Positions 7,377-18,969 of a stretch of DNA of 64,000 bases are shown one piece after another. The first letter of the stretch is position 1, and each line of letters begins with the position of its first letter. A program made the position numbers and the translations under genes. The DNA comes from Piscirickettsiaceae bacterium CG07_land_8_20_14_0_80_44_28 (lineage in GTDB: Bacteria > Pseudomonadota > Gammaproteobacteria > Thiomicrospirales > Thiomicrospiraceae). The notes below the pieces were generated by a model, which made no database searches, was not told the DNA's origin, and saw only the letters and a list, made by a program, of their open reading frames with translations. The stretch covers positions 1-64,000 of the forward strand of contig PEWX01000059.1 of assembly GCA_002779995.1 (NCBI GenBank). The letters are read 5' to 3'.

Positions 7377-9218
7377 ATGAGCGAGCAGAGCGTTGACATT
7401 TTATGGGTACTTTTTAGTGCAGTGCTGGTTGCTTTAATGCAGCCGGGGTTTACCGCGCTTGAAGCGGGTTCTACACGAGCAAAAAACTCCATTTCAACCG
7501 CAATAAAAAACCTCAGCGACTTTCTCATTGCCTTTTTGATTTTTGTATTTTTCGGTGCAAGCCTAATGCTCGGCAATAGCATAGGGGGTTGGCTTGGCTG
7601 GCAACCGATGTTTTTTTATCACAATTCCCTAACGGGACTTACCCTGGTGTTGTTTCACGCCATGTTTGCTTCCACAGCGGTCACAATTATTTCTGGCGCC
7701 ATCGCAGAAAGAACCAAATATGTGGCCTACCTAATGATTGCCCTCATTGTTTCTTTGCTGATTTACCCTTTACAAGCGCACTGGATTTGGCATGAATCCG
7801 GATGGCTTGCGCAAATGGGCTTTATCGACTTTGCTGGCGCCACAGTGGTTCACTCTGTGGGCGGATGGGCAGCTTTAGCCGCTATTTTGATTATCGGGCC
7901 ACGTATAGGACGTTTTGATGATGATGCGCAGTCTAATCGATTTGAACAGGCTAACTTAGCCCAAAGTGCCTTAGGGGTCTTCCTGATTTGGCTTGGCTGG
8001 ATCGGTTTTAATGGTGGCAGTGTATTGGCCTTAAACAGCTTAACAGGGCAGGTAATTCTCAACACGATGATTGCAGGAGCCATGGGCGGAATTTCCGGAC
8101 TGGTGGTTAGCCGACTGCTAACAGGCTATTATCAGGTTAATGCCATTATGTATGGCATTTTAGCAGGCTTAGTTGCCATTACTGCTTCGGCGCATCTGGC
8201 CAGCCCCTACTCCGCCTTAATAATCGGCATCTTAGGCTATTTGGCTTATTTATCGGGACAACAAATTCTCATTAAATTCAGGATAGATGATGCCATTGAA
8301 GCCGTCCCTGTCCATCTATTTGCCGGCATTGCCGGCACCTTAGCCATCCCGTTTTTACAAAGTGACAACGAAATGGTTAAGCAATTTGAAATTCAACTTA
8401 TTGGCATTATCAGTGTCGGCTTACTGAGTTTTCTTGTCACCTTTTGTGCGCTTTGGCTGATTAACCGAATCATGCCTTTGCGCGTTTCAGAAACAAACGA
8501 AATATTGGGGTTAAACATCACCGAGCATCAAGCCTCCACCTCTATGTTTGACTTAGCCCATGCCATGAATGCTCAAGCAAAGAGTCAAGATTTTTCCAAG
8601 CGAATTTTAGTGGAGCCTTACTCAGATGCTTCTGTGATTGCTGCTTACTACAACAATGTCACCCAATCCTTTAATCAAATTAGCTCTGAAAAAGAAACCC
8701 TGATTGCCGAAACCGTACACATGGCCAATTATGACTTACTCACAGGCTTGGCAAAACGACGCCTTTTGGTTAATGAATTGGATAAATCATTATTACGCTT
8801 ACAGCGCAAAGCCCAAACCAATGCACTCTTTTTTATCGACCTAGATGGTTTTAAAAACATCAATGACGTATACGGCCATGATGCGGGAGACTTTGTGCTC
8901 AAAGAAGCGGCACAACACATCCAAAACGCCATTCGAAAAATAGACTTGGCCTCTCGATTTGGCGGGGATGAGTTTGTGCTCTTGCTAGAAGACATTCAAA
9001 ACGACAGCTATGCGGCAACCGTCGCTGATAAAATCATTACCGCCATGCAAGTTCCAATCGACTTAAATTGCGGTGCCACCGTTAAAATCAGTGCTTCGAT
9101 TGGATTAACCTTATTCGACAACAAGTGTCGATGCAGTGTTGACGACCTGTTAAAACGCGCGGATCAAGCGATGTATACCGCCAAAAAACGCGGTAAAGGA
9201 CAATGGGTAATTGACTAA
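7377..9218 (+). CDS. Ammonium transporter (Amt) fused to a GGDEF diguanylate cyclase
   Basis: This 613-aa protein joins a complete Amt channel (about 1-370, eleven hydrophobic segments) to a cytoplasmic linker and a diguanylate cyclase (about 450-613). Pore residues are retained: D151 in IDFAG, the twin histidines H159 (TVVHS) and H313 (PVHLF), and the family motif AMFASTAVTIISGAIAER. The GGDEF site at 529-533 is intact and RKID at 520-523 is a correctly spaced product-inhibition I-site. The protein is therefore likely an ammonium sensor or transporter that controls c-di-GMP synthesis. No glnK/glnB gene is adjacent. Confidence 0.9.
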   Translation: MSEQSVDILWVLFSAVLVALMQPGFTALEAGSTRAKNSISTAIKNLSDFLIAFLIFVFFGASLMLGNSIGGWLGWQPMFFYHNSLTGLTLVLFHAMFASTAVTIISGAIAERTKYVAYLMIALIVSLLIYPLQAHWIWHESGWLAQMGFIDFAGATVVHSVGGWAALAAILIIGPRIGRFDDDAQSNRFEQANLAQSALGVFLIWLGWIGFNGGSVLALNSLTGQVILNTMIAGAMGGISGLVVSRLLTGYYQVNAIMYGILAGLVAITASAHLASPYSALIIGILGYLAYLSGQQILIKFRIDDAIEAVPVHLFAGIAGTLAIPFLQSDNEMVKQFEIQLIGIISVGLLSFLVTFCALWLINRIMPLRVSETNEILGLNITEHQASTSMFDLAHAMNAQAKSQDFSKRILVEPYSDASVIAAYYNNVTQSFNQISSEKETLIAETVHMANYDLLTGLAKRRLLVNELDKSLLRLQRKAQTNALFFIDLDGFKNINDVYGHDAGDFVLKEAAQHIQNAIRKIDLASRFGGDEFVLLLEDIQNDSYAATVADKIITAMQVPIDLNCGATVKISASIGLTLFDNKCRCSVDDLLKRADQAMYTAKKRGKGQWVID

Positions 9219-9262
9219 TCACGATTCAAAAGGTCTGCTAAGCTAAATCAAGCTAAAAACCA

Positions 9263-9272
9263 CCAGGCCTGG
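9263..9272. repeat. CCAGGCCTGG palindrome, intergenic
   Basis: This copy lies between the Amt-GGDEF stop and recG, 45 bp after the stop codon. It is preceded by an A-rich run (AAAAACCA) and followed by CCAATATTG, giving a weak stem-loop that may end the upstream transcript. Confidence 0.8.
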
Positions 9273-9320
9273 CCAATATTGTTAAAATATCCCTTTGCTT
9301 TCTGCTTGGAACCTTGAACG

Positions 9321-11396
9321 ATGTTGGCACAACAAAAATTAACTTCTTTAAAAGGTGTGGGTGACAAGTTGGCTGAAAAGCTACAACGTTTGGGATTAAG
9401 CGTGGTGCAAGACCTGCTATTTCACCTGCCGATTCGCTATCAAGATAAAACCAAGCTCACGCCCATTGCAGAGTTATATCTTGGCCAAGAAGCGTTAATC
9501 GAAGGCGAAATCATCAGTCAACATATGACGCAAAGCCGCAATAGCAGCTTACTGGTCAAACTCCATGATGCCACTGGAAACAAGATCTCTTGCCGTTTTT
9601 TTCATTTCCATTATCGCCAAGCCCAGCAATTTAAAAGAGGACAGTGGTTAAGAGCTTTTGGCGAAGTCCGTTCCGGACCCACCGGATTGGAAATGGTTCA
9701 CCCCACTTACCAACTGTTTTCAGACCATTCGCCACCGCCTTTAGAAACTACCTTAAATCCCGTTTATCCGGTCACTGAAGGCTTAGGACAAGCGACATTG
9801 CTCAAACTCATACAGCAAGCTTTACAGCTATTAAAACAATACCCTTTAGCTGAAATTTTACCTGAAGAATTAAACACTGCCCTGCGATTACCGCCCATTA
9901 ATGACGCTCTGCGACGACTTCACCAGCCCCAACCAGACGACGATTTGCTCAGCATAAAACGATTTGAACACCCAGCACAACGTCGATTAATTTTTGAAGA
10001 ACTGCTGAGCAGCCAACTCAGCTTGCAATGGATTAGGCAGACAGAAAAACGCCGTGAAGCGCCCATTTTCCCTCCCAGCCAAATGGTCAACAGTATGTTA
10101 ACCTCCTTACCTTTTGCATTGACCAACGCGCAACAACGGGTATTACAAGAATTGCAATCCGATCTTCAACAGCCCCACCCTATGCAACGACTGGTGCAGG
10201 GAGATGTCGGGTCAGGTAAAACGGTCATAGCCGCACTGGCGGCCATCCAAGCAGCTGAAGCCGGCTATCAAGTTGCCATTATGGCACCCACTGAAATACT
10301 GGCCGAACAGCATCGCAATCACTTTTCAGAATGGCTAGAACCCCTTTGTATCGAAATGGCTTGGTTAAATGGTCGCATGAAAACGGCAGAAAGACGTCAT
10401 ATGTTACAGCAAATTGAACAGGGTCATGCCAAAGTGATTATCGGCACCCATGCGCTCTTTCAGGATGCGGTCACCTTCCACCGATTGGGGCTGGTCATTA
10501 TAGATGAACAACACCGCTTTGGCGTTCATCAACGTTTGGCACTCCATGACAAAGGCACGCAGAACGATCATCTTCATCCTCATCAGTTGATTATGACCGC
10601 GACACCGATTCCACGTACCCTTGCCATGACCGCTTACGGTGATCTGGATTTATCCATCATTGATGAACTCCCCCCTGGTCGTCAGCCAATTGATACTGCG
10701 GTGTTAAACAATGAAAAGCGCCATGAAGTGATGGCACACTTAGTCACTCAATGCGAACAAGGGGTGCAAGCCTATTGGGTGTGCCCGCTGATTGAAGAAT
10801 CAGAATTACTGCATGCGCAGGCCGCTGAAGTCACCGCGCAACAATTCCGAGATCACTGGCCAAACTTAAGAATTGGCCTCATTCATGGTCGTTTAAAAGG
10901 CGATGAAAAATCCCAATTAATGAATGCTTTTAAAGACCATCAACTGGATTTGCTCGTCGCCACCACGGTCATTGAAGTGGGGGTCAATATTCCTAATGCC
11001 AGTTTAATGATTATTGAAAATGCGGAAAGATTAGGGTTGGCGCAACTCCATCAATTGCGAGGCCGAGTGGGTCGTGGCAGCAAAAAAAGTCACTGCGTGC
11101 TACTCTATCAAGCCCCATTGAGCGAAACAAGCAAAGCTCGATTGCATATTATGCGTGAATCCAATGATGGTTTTAGAATTGCCGAAGAAGATTTAAGAAT
11201 TCGGGGTCCTGGGGAAATTTTAGGCACACGCCAAACAGGCGGGCTACAATTTCGCATTGCCGACTTAAAGCGTGACCAGGCACTGATCCCGGAGGCAAAA
11301 TACTGGGCAGAACAATTGGTAGTAAGCGCCCCTGAATTAACCGAACAACTGCACCAAAGATGGGTAGGTACCAAAATGGATTACAAACATGCTTAA
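9321..11396 (+). CDS. recG: ATP-dependent DNA helicase RecG
   Basis: A 691-aa superfamily 2 helicase that remodels stalled replication forks and Holliday junctions. The N-terminus (LTSLKGVGDKLAEKLQRLG) is the helical/wedge region, followed by an OB fold (about 60-150). Helicase motifs are Walker A GDVGSGKT, motif II DEQHRFGVHQR, motif III MTATPIPRTLAM, and late motifs VIEVGVNIPNA and QLRGRVGRG. Length is normal for the family. The stop overlaps the ubiC start by 8 bp. Confidence 0.95.
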   Translation: MLAQQKLTSLKGVGDKLAEKLQRLGLSVVQDLLFHLPIRYQDKTKLTPIAELYLGQEALIEGEIISQHMTQSRNSSLLVKLHDATGNKISCRFFHFHYRQAQQFKRGQWLRAFGEVRSGPTGLEMVHPTYQLFSDHSPPPLETTLNPVYPVTEGLGQATLLKLIQQALQLLKQYPLAEILPEELNTALRLPPINDALRRLHQPQPDDDLLSIKRFEHPAQRRLIFEELLSSQLSLQWIRQTEKRREAPIFPPSQMVNSMLTSLPFALTNAQQRVLQELQSDLQQPHPMQRLVQGDVGSGKTVIAALAAIQAAEAGYQVAIMAPTEILAEQHRNHFSEWLEPLCIEMAWLNGRMKTAERRHMLQQIEQGHAKVIIGTHALFQDAVTFHRLGLVIIDEQHRFGVHQRLALHDKGTQNDHLHPHQLIMTATPIPRTLAMTAYGDLDLSIIDELPPGRQPIDTAVLNNEKRHEVMAHLVTQCEQGVQAYWVCPLIEESELLHAQAAEVTAQQFRDHWPNLRIGLIHGRLKGDEKSQLMNAFKDHQLDLLVATTVIEVGVNIPNASLMIIENAERLGLAQLHQLRGRVGRGSKKSHCVLLYQAPLSETSKARLHIMRESNDGFRIAEEDLRIRGPGEILGTRQTGGLQFRIADLKRDQALIPEAKYWAEQLVVSAPELTEQLHQRWVGTKMDYKHA

Positions 11397-11922
11397 CCCC
11401 TTTAGTCACCATTGGTCACCTATGCGCTTATTTCAAAGGCTCCTTATCCCGCCTCTGTTAAAACCCTGGTTACTGGATAAAGGTTCCCTGACTGAAAAAC
11501 TGCGCAATCAGTTTGGAGACATTGAGGTTGAAGTGCTTTCAGAGTGTTTGGAAACACCGATGGTTACAGAGTCAATGCAATTGGGATTGGCTACGGATGA
11601 AAAAGCTTGGGTGCGTTGTGTTTGCCTCAGCGCTGAACAAGTTCCTTTAATTTATGCACGGACTGTGATCCCTAACTGGCAACCCAACAACCCTTGGTAT
11701 CAATTAAAGCAATTGGGCAACCGCCCTTTGGGAGAAGTTCTCTTCCAAATACCCCATTTGCAAAGAACCCCTTTTGAACTCAGTCGACATCGCTGCGAAT
11801 ATTGGCCACACCTAAAAACCGACTCACCTCAGGCGTTAACTTTTGCACGTCGCTCTATTTTTAAACAACAGCAAGCCCCATTATTGTTGACTGAAGCCTT
11901 TTTAACGCCCTTTAAGGTTTAA
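11389..11922 (+). CDS. ubiC: Chorismate pyruvate-lyase UbiC
   Basis: A 177-aa protein resembling chorismate lyase, which makes 4-hydroxybenzoate and pyruvate for ubiquinone synthesis. Features that fit are the arginine-containing strand RTVIPNW, the substrate-gripping region RRSIF and the conserved C-terminal glutamate in LLLTEAFL. The ATG at 11389 lies inside the end of recG, so translation is probably coupled. The partner gene ubiA lies 1.7 kb away on the other strand, separated by two unrelated genes, unlike the ubiCA operon of E. coli. Confidence 0.85.
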   Translation: MLNPFSHHWSPMRLFQRLLIPPLLKPWLLDKGSLTEKLRNQFGDIEVEVLSECLETPMVTESMQLGLATDEKAWVRCVCLSAEQVPLIYARTVIPNWQPNNPWYQLKQLGNRPLGEVLFQIPHLQRTPFELSRHRCEYWPHLKTDSPQALTFARRSIFKQQQAPLLLTEAFLTPFKV

Positions 11923-13012
11923 CCTTATAAAACTGCGCTTCCAACATTAATATGACGCTAAAATCTGCCTGTCTAAACCCATTATCTTCGCTAAAGTCTA
12001 TCCGGGGTTCTAATTCAACAAATAGCCATTTTTTATAGACGCGTTCTCGCCAATTAATGCCGGTATGATAAGCGGATAAATGGAACCCTAAATCTTGAGT
12101 CGTCCAGTTCCAACCCAAGTGATAGGCCAAGCCTCGATGAGCGTTGACTTGTTCAAACAAAATAAAGTTATGGGCAACATCATAAGCCTGTTCTTTATCG
12201 AGCCAGCGTCCAATGGTCTCAGACCGAAATAAGGTTTGATTGGTTATTGCTGCATCAAAGGTCTGGCTGGACTTTAAACCAACCCCTTGCACACTTTCCC
12301 AAAACAAATCATGCGTCATTCTTGACGTCCAAACAGGACTCAATTGCCATTTTTTTTGTGCTTTAATCCGCGCATAAGGATCTGGTTGAATAATATTCCG
12401 AAAATTAATCCCAAACCCAACAAATGAAGAAATTAAGTCTTTGGTGTCGACTAAAAACCGTAACCCAACAGCATTACTGTTATTTTTATCATTCACAGCG
12501 GTTGCTTTTCTTTCAACGGGTTGGGCATTGTCATTCCCCGTTAAAGACTCTGTTAATGACTGCTCTGCTGAAATCACAATCAGCTGCCACTTTTTGTTGG
12601 TTTTGGGAAGGTCTATTTTGGCACGAACATTAATAGATTGGTCGATCTGACCATCCTGGTGAAACTGAAATGGGAAGCTGATATCCAATCGATTGCCTTC
12701 ACTGCGTTCAAATGAAGTTTCTGCGCCGAAAAAATCATCTGTGGCCTGCCCCAAATCTTCAACTTCACTACCCACCCATCTTTGCCAGCTATCTAGGGTA
12801 TCCAGCGTTTTATTCAGAATCGGAAGATCGGTATCTTCTAAAAAATAGGTTTTTTGTGCTGATTGAGGCGGCGTGTTTTGTTTTGTTTCTTCCGAGGGGA
12901 TGGTTTTAGAAGTGGGGGGACTTTCTGCAAAGCACAAAAATGGCAGACTGGTTAAGATCAATATCAATACGGTAAAGGGAGAAGGTATAATGAATTTTTT
13001 TATGATACTCAA
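11912..13012 (-). CDS. Exported protein, probable outer-membrane beta-barrel, unknown function
   Basis: The 366-aa product has a clear signal peptide (about 1-30, hydrophobic core FTVLILILTSLPFLCFA, cleavage near ESPP). A Pro/Thr-rich linker and helical segment follow, then many alternating amphipathic stretches with aromatic girdle residues, as in outer-membrane barrels. The only fitting start is TTG at 13012, 6 nt after GGGGGA. It converges on ubiC with an 11-bp overlap and is divergent from the next gene, with 21 bp between start codons. Homologues are, as far as I recall, uncharacterised. Confidence 0.6.
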   Translation of the reverse strand: MSIIKKFIIPSPFTVLILILTSLPFLCFAESPPTSKTIPSEETKQNTPPQSAQKTYFLEDTDLPILNKTLDTLDSWQRWVGSEVEDLGQATDDFFGAETSFERSEGNRLDISFPFQFHQDGQIDQSINVRAKIDLPKTNKKWQLIVISAEQSLTESLTGNDNAQPVERKATAVNDKNNSNAVGLRFLVDTKDLISSFVGFGINFRNIIQPDPYARIKAQKKWQLSPVWTSRMTHDLFWESVQGVGLKSSQTFDAAITNQTLFRSETIGRWLDKEQAYDVAHNFILFEQVNAHRGLAYHLGWNWTTQDLGFHLSAYHTGINWRERVYKKWLFVELEPRIDFSEDNGFRQADFSVILMLEAQFYKVKP

Positions 13013-13033
13013 ACAAGATCCCCCTCAAATACC

Positions 13034-13540
13034 ATGTCCGATCAAATTAAACAAATCCAAGCCCGCTATGAACCACTCGAAGACCGGATACTCTTTAGGT
13101 TACACACTGAACAGCAACATCAGTTAGAGGCTTGGATTACCCGCCGTTATTTACAATTATTATTACCCACTTTACAAGGTCAACATCCGCAAACGGGTCA
13201 AGCTATTTTATCTCAAAAATCTTTAGCGATGCATCAAGCTGCTGCAGAAAAAGGGCAACTAGAAGCCGATTACGATACCCCTTACCAACAACCGATACAG
13301 GGCGGCAATCCTTTAGGAGGCGCGCCTATTTTACTCACTAAGCTAACGCTTAAAGGCCTTGGTACAGATACCCCTCTATTGGTCTTAGAGCCTGAAGAAG
13401 GCGCCGGCATTCAAGTCAGCTATCAACCCGAATTAATGGGCGCTTTAATCAAGGTTTTTCATCAAGCCACCGAGGCCGCAAACTGGCATTTGCAGATGGA
13501 TCCCATCTTAACGATCCCGGAAAGCTTAACGCTACAATAA
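13034..13540 (+). CDS. Conserved hypothetical protein
   Basis: A 168-aa soluble protein with no signal peptide or membrane segment. It begins RYEPLEDRILFRLHTEQ and has a conserved-looking ITRRYLQLLLPTL helix, a Gln/Ala-rich middle and a C-terminal alpha/beta part. The pattern LEDRIL-R-(aliphatic)-T then W-x-TRR is one I associate with uncharacterised proteobacterial proteins, but I cannot assign a function. No Shine-Dalgarno sequence is obvious. It is divergent from the 11912-13012 gene, so the two may share a control region. Confidence 0.6.
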   Translation: MSDQIKQIQARYEPLEDRILFRLHTEQQHQLEAWITRRYLQLLLPTLQGQHPQTGQAILSQKSLAMHQAAAEKGQLEADYDTPYQQPIQGGNPLGGAPILLTKLTLKGLGTDTPLLVLEPEEGAGIQVSYQPELMGALIKVFHQATEAANWHLQMDPILTIPESLTLQ

Positions 13541-13586
13541 AGACCTAAAGCCACGCTAACTAAGAAACCTTTGCACAAGGCGCGCT

Positions 13587-14447
13587 TTAGTTAACCGCTT
13601 TATCAACCACAATACCCAGCAGAACCACTAATCCCACCCAGTGATTATTTAAAAAGGCTTGAAAAGCCAGGCTTGGGTCTTTATGGGAGAGTAAACGCTG
13701 ATGATATCCAAATAGCCCCAACACAATCATTAGCGAAAAATAATAATACCCTCCTAAACCAAACAGTTGACCCATCCAAACAAACCCGCTAAACATCAAT
13801 AGCTGAAAAAAGCCGATTATCCATTGTGCTTGCTCTCCAAACAAAATGGCTGTTGACTTAATCCCCAGTTTAACATCATCTGCTTTATCTGCCATCGCAT
13901 AGGCCGTATCGTAAATCAACGCCCACACCATCGTTATCGCAAAAACCAACCAAGATTGCCACGGCAATTGATTTTGCACAGCAGTAAATGCCATGGGAAC
14001 CGCCCATGCAAAAGCCGCGCCTAAAAAAGCCTGTGGCCAATAGGTATATCGTTTCATAAAGGGATACAAAATGGCCAAGGCGACCGCGCCAAGTGACATC
14101 CAAATCGTCAAGGCGTTTAACCACAACACCAGACTCAATCCCAACAAGGCCAAAATCACAAAAAAACCAAGTGCTTGTTTTTCGCTCAGTTGCCCTGTCG
14201 CAAGGGGTCTCGTGCAGGTACGTGACACATGACCATCAAAATGACGGTCGGCATAATCATTGATGACACAGCCGGCTGAACGCATAATAATCGCCCCCAA
14301 AATAAATATCCCCAAAATATCCCAGGGCGGCACGCCATCAGCAGCCAACCATAACCCCCACAAGGCCGGCCAAAGCACCAAATAAATGCCAATGGGTCTA
14401 TTTAAACGGGTGAGTTGATAATAAGCTTTAAGGGTTTGTCGATTCAT
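13587..14447 (-). CDS. ubiA: 4-hydroxybenzoate polyprenyltransferase UbiA
   Basis: A 286-aa integral membrane prenyltransferase that attaches the polyprenyl tail to 4-hydroxybenzoate in ubiquinone synthesis. The two Asp-rich metal/diphosphate motifs are NDYADRHFDGHV (about 63-75) and YDTAYAMADKADDVKLGIKS (about 180-200). About eight membrane segments are visible. The 88-aa gene upstream ends 4 bp before the start, suggesting cotranscription. Its substrate comes from UbiC, encoded 1.7 kb away. Confidence 0.93.
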   Translation of the reverse strand: MNRQTLKAYYQLTRLNRPIGIYLVLWPALWGLWLAADGVPPWDILGIFILGAIIMRSAGCVINDYADRHFDGHVSRTCTRPLATGQLSEKQALGFFVILALLGLSLVLWLNALTIWMSLGAVALAILYPFMKRYTYWPQAFLGAAFAWAVPMAFTAVQNQLPWQSWLVFAITMVWALIYDTAYAMADKADDVKLGIKSTAILFGEQAQWIIGFFQLLMFSGFVWMGQLFGLGGYYYFSLMIVLGLFGYHQRLLSHKDPSLAFQAFLNNHWVGLVVLLGIVVDKAVN

Positions 14448-14451
14448 AAGA

Positions 14452-14718
14452 TCATAAACCGTCTTCTATCAGCGCTTCCAATAAAGGTTTGGCAGCAGGA
14501 TTTAGTTCGCAATAAGATTCCAGTTTGCCCTGATGATCTGAATAATGCAACCAAACTTCCGCGAGCTGATTGTCTTGCTGCAATTGATAATGAATCACAT
14601 AAGCCCAGCCCACAAACTGACTTTGACCACCATCTTTACTAACGACGTGCCAACCCTGCAATTCTAGTCTGTGTTGCAAGGGTTCAGCGTGTGCAGGGTC
14701 TAAGGTAATATAGAGCAA
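14452..14718 (-). CDS. Small conserved hypothetical protein upstream of ubiA
   Basis: The 88-aa soluble product begins MLYITLDPAHAEPLQHRLEL and has a tryptophan-rich centre (QLAEVWLHYSDH). It has no signal peptide, membrane segment or known catalytic motif. GGAGAGA lies 5 nt before the start. It sits 4 bp from ubiA on the same strand and about 35 bp downstream of glmU, so it is probably in the ubiA transcription unit. I do not recognise the family. Confidence 0.5.
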   Translation of the reverse strand: MLYITLDPAHAEPLQHRLELQGWHVVSKDGGQSQFVGWAYVIHYQLQQDNQLAEVWLHYSDHQGKLESYCELNPAAKPLLEALIEDGL

Positions 14719-14743
14719 ATCTCTCTCCGAAGGTTAAAAACAC

Positions 14744-14753
14744 CCAGGCCTGG
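14744..14753. repeat. CCAGGCCTGG palindrome abutting the glmU stop
   Basis: The decamer directly touches the glmU stop codon (complement of CTA at 14754-14756). It is flanked by A5 on one side and T6 on the other, so it looks like an imperfect bidirectional terminator between glmU and the 88-aa gene. Confidence 0.75.
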
Positions 14754-16118
14754 CTATTTTTTCTGGGGTCTTTGCCAAGCTGATACCGTTAGTTGCTTAC
14801 TTCTGGACAAGGTTAACGAATCAGTAGGGGCTGTTTTGGTAATGGTCGAACCAGCGCCAATGGTTGCACCTTTCTCTATCGTAACCGGTGCGACCAATTG
14901 CGTATCCGAACCAATAAAGACATCGTCTTCAATAATGGTTTGGTGTTTATTCGCACCGTCATAATTACAGGTAATCGTCCCGGCACCAATATTGACATTA
15001 GCGCCCATTTTGGTATCACCGATATAAGACAAATGATTCACTTTTGAACCTGAGGCGATCTGTGCATTCTTGGTTTCAACAAAATTACCAATTTTGACAG
15101 ACTTTGCCAAGACCGTTCCCGGCCTTAACCGCCCATAAGGGCCTATTTCACAAAATTCATCTAGCTGTGCGCCATCTATATGACTGAAAGGATGAATGAC
15201 AGAATTGGCCGAAATATGCGCATTACGAATCACACAATTTGCGCCAATCGTTACATTATCCCCTAATGAAACCTGACCTTCAAAGATGACATCGGCATCG
15301 ATTGTCACGTCCATGCCCACTTCAAGATGTCCCCGTATATCAATTCGATTCGCGTCAATCAGCGTCACCCCTTGCACCATTAAATGGTCTGCCAATTGGG
15401 TTTGATAACGACGTTCTAACCCTTGCAATTGTCGCTTGTCATTCACCCCCAGGACTTCAATTTCAGAATCTGGCTGCGAAGTCGCAACCCCATAGCCTGA
15501 AGCAACACACAGTGAAACAATATCGGTTAGATAGTATTCTCCCTGCGCATTGTTATTTGAAATTTGCGCCAACCATTGTCGCATCTGCTTTCCTTGTGCG
15601 GCCAACATACCGGTATTAATTTCACGGATTTGTTTTTGTGCTGGGGTTGCATCTTTTTCCTCAACAATCGCCGTCACCGCACCGCAAGCATCTCTAACAA
15701 TGCGTCCATAACCGCTGGAATCAAGCAACTCAATCGTCAGCAATGCTAAAGGCTGCTGATCATTGACCTGATCAACTAAAGATTTTAGTGTCGATTGTTG
15801 GGTGAGCGGAACATCCCCATATAACACCAATACTGTATCCTCATCATCAATGTAGGATTCTGCTACCTGAACCGCATGCCCCGTTCCCAATTGTTGTAAT
15901 TGTTCCACATAAATTAAACCAACAGATCCCATTATCGATTTAACTTGTTCTGATCCATGACCAACGATGGTGATAATGGGTTCATCTGTTAATTGTTGAG
16001 CCGTCTCCACCACATGTGCTAATAAAGGCTTCTGAGCAAGCGGTTGCAAAACTTTTGGATGATGAGATCGCATCCGCGTGCCCTTGCCAGCTGCAAGGAC
16101 AATAACCTTCAAAGACAT
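14754..16118 (-). CDS. glmU: Bifunctional GlmU (N-acetyltransferase / uridyltransferase)
   Basis: A 454-aa enzyme for the last two steps of UDP-GlcNAc synthesis, feeding peptidoglycan and LPS. The N-terminal pyrophosphorylase has LAAGKGTRMRS, GTGHAVQ and LYGDVPL; the C-terminal half is a left-handed beta-helix with hexapeptide repeats and the acetyltransferase region around NVNIGAGTITCNYDGANKH. The ATG follows TAGGAGCGATTAA. It lies downstream of the atp operon as in many gammaproteobacteria but behind a strong terminator. Confidence 0.97.
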   Translation of the reverse strand: MSLKVIVLAAGKGTRMRSHHPKVLQPLAQKPLLAHVVETAQQLTDEPIITIVGHGSEQVKSIMGSVGLIYVEQLQQLGTGHAVQVAESYIDDEDTVLVLYGDVPLTQQSTLKSLVDQVNDQQPLALLTIELLDSSGYGRIVRDACGAVTAIVEEKDATPAQKQIREINTGMLAAQGKQMRQWLAQISNNNAQGEYYLTDIVSLCVASGYGVATSQPDSEIEVLGVNDKRQLQGLERRYQTQLADHLMVQGVTLIDANRIDIRGHLEVGMDVTIDADVIFEGQVSLGDNVTIGANCVIRNAHISANSVIHPFSHIDGAQLDEFCEIGPYGRLRPGTVLAKSVKIGNFVETKNAQIASGSKVNHLSYIGDTKMGANVNIGAGTITCNYDGANKHQTIIEDDVFIGSDTQLVAPVTIEKGATIGAGSTITKTAPTDSLTLSRSKQLTVSAWQRPQKK

Positions 16119-16193
16119 TTAATCGCTCCTAATAAACTAAAAACACAGGGTAACCCTTCAAACAACCTTAAAGCTTTACCTTGGGTCTCTTTG

Positions 16194-16220
16194 AAAAAAA
16201 AAGCACCCGAAGGTGCTTTT
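16194..16220 (-). terminator. Rho-independent terminator of the atp operon
   Basis: On the minus strand a GCACC/GGTGC stem closed by a TTCG tetraloop, extended by A-T pairs, is followed by nine T residues. It lies 20 bp after the atpC stop. A UUCG loop and long U tract make this a textbook intrinsic terminator. Confidence 0.9.
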
Positions 16221-16239
16221 ATTTAAACAAAAAATTGAC

Positions 16240-16674
16240 TTAAGACAATCCTGTCTTTTGTAAACGATCCCGTAACTTGGTAATTGTCTGAATCTGCGCA
16301 ACGGCTTCAGCAAGTTCAATCTGAGCACGCGCAATATCGGTATCCGACTTGGCTTGTTCCATTGCTTCTTCTGCACGTTGTTTCGCTTCTTCTGCAGCGG
16401 CATGATCCAAATCTTCTGCACGGATAGCCGTGTCAGCAAGAATGGTCACAATCTCAGGCTGAATTTCGATAATACCACTATTGATAAAGAATAAATCCTC
16501 TTCATCCCCACTGATAACTCTCACTTGACCTGGTTTTAGCTGCGACAATAACTGGGTATGTTTTGGCAGGATGCCGACTTCACCATCGGCAGCCTGTGCA
16601 AAGACCATATCCGCTTTACCAGAGAACATAGAACCCTCTGCACTTACAATATCGACTTGCATTGAGACTGCCAT
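16240..16674 (-). CDS. atpC: ATP synthase epsilon subunit
   Basis: The 144-aa central-stalk subunit of F1 couples rotation to catalysis and can inhibit ATP hydrolysis. I placed the start at ATG 16674 (MAVSMQVDIVSAEGSMFSG), which has AAGGA 10 nt upstream, rather than the TTG six bases earlier. The N-terminal beta sandwich (about 1-90) and C-terminal helical hairpin (about 95-140) are both present. It is the last gene of the operon, immediately before the terminator. Confidence 0.95.
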   Translation of the reverse strand: MAVSMQVDIVSAEGSMFSGKADMVFAQAADGEVGILPKHTQLLSQLKPGQVRVISGDEEDLFFINSGIIEIQPEIVTILADTAIRAEDLDHAAAEEAKQRAEEAMEQAKSDTDIARAQIELAEAVAQIQTITKLRDRLQKTGLS

Positions 16675-16680
16675 AATCAA

Positions 16681-18956
<2,276 letters not shown>

Positions 18957-18969
18957 GGCTTACCCCTTC

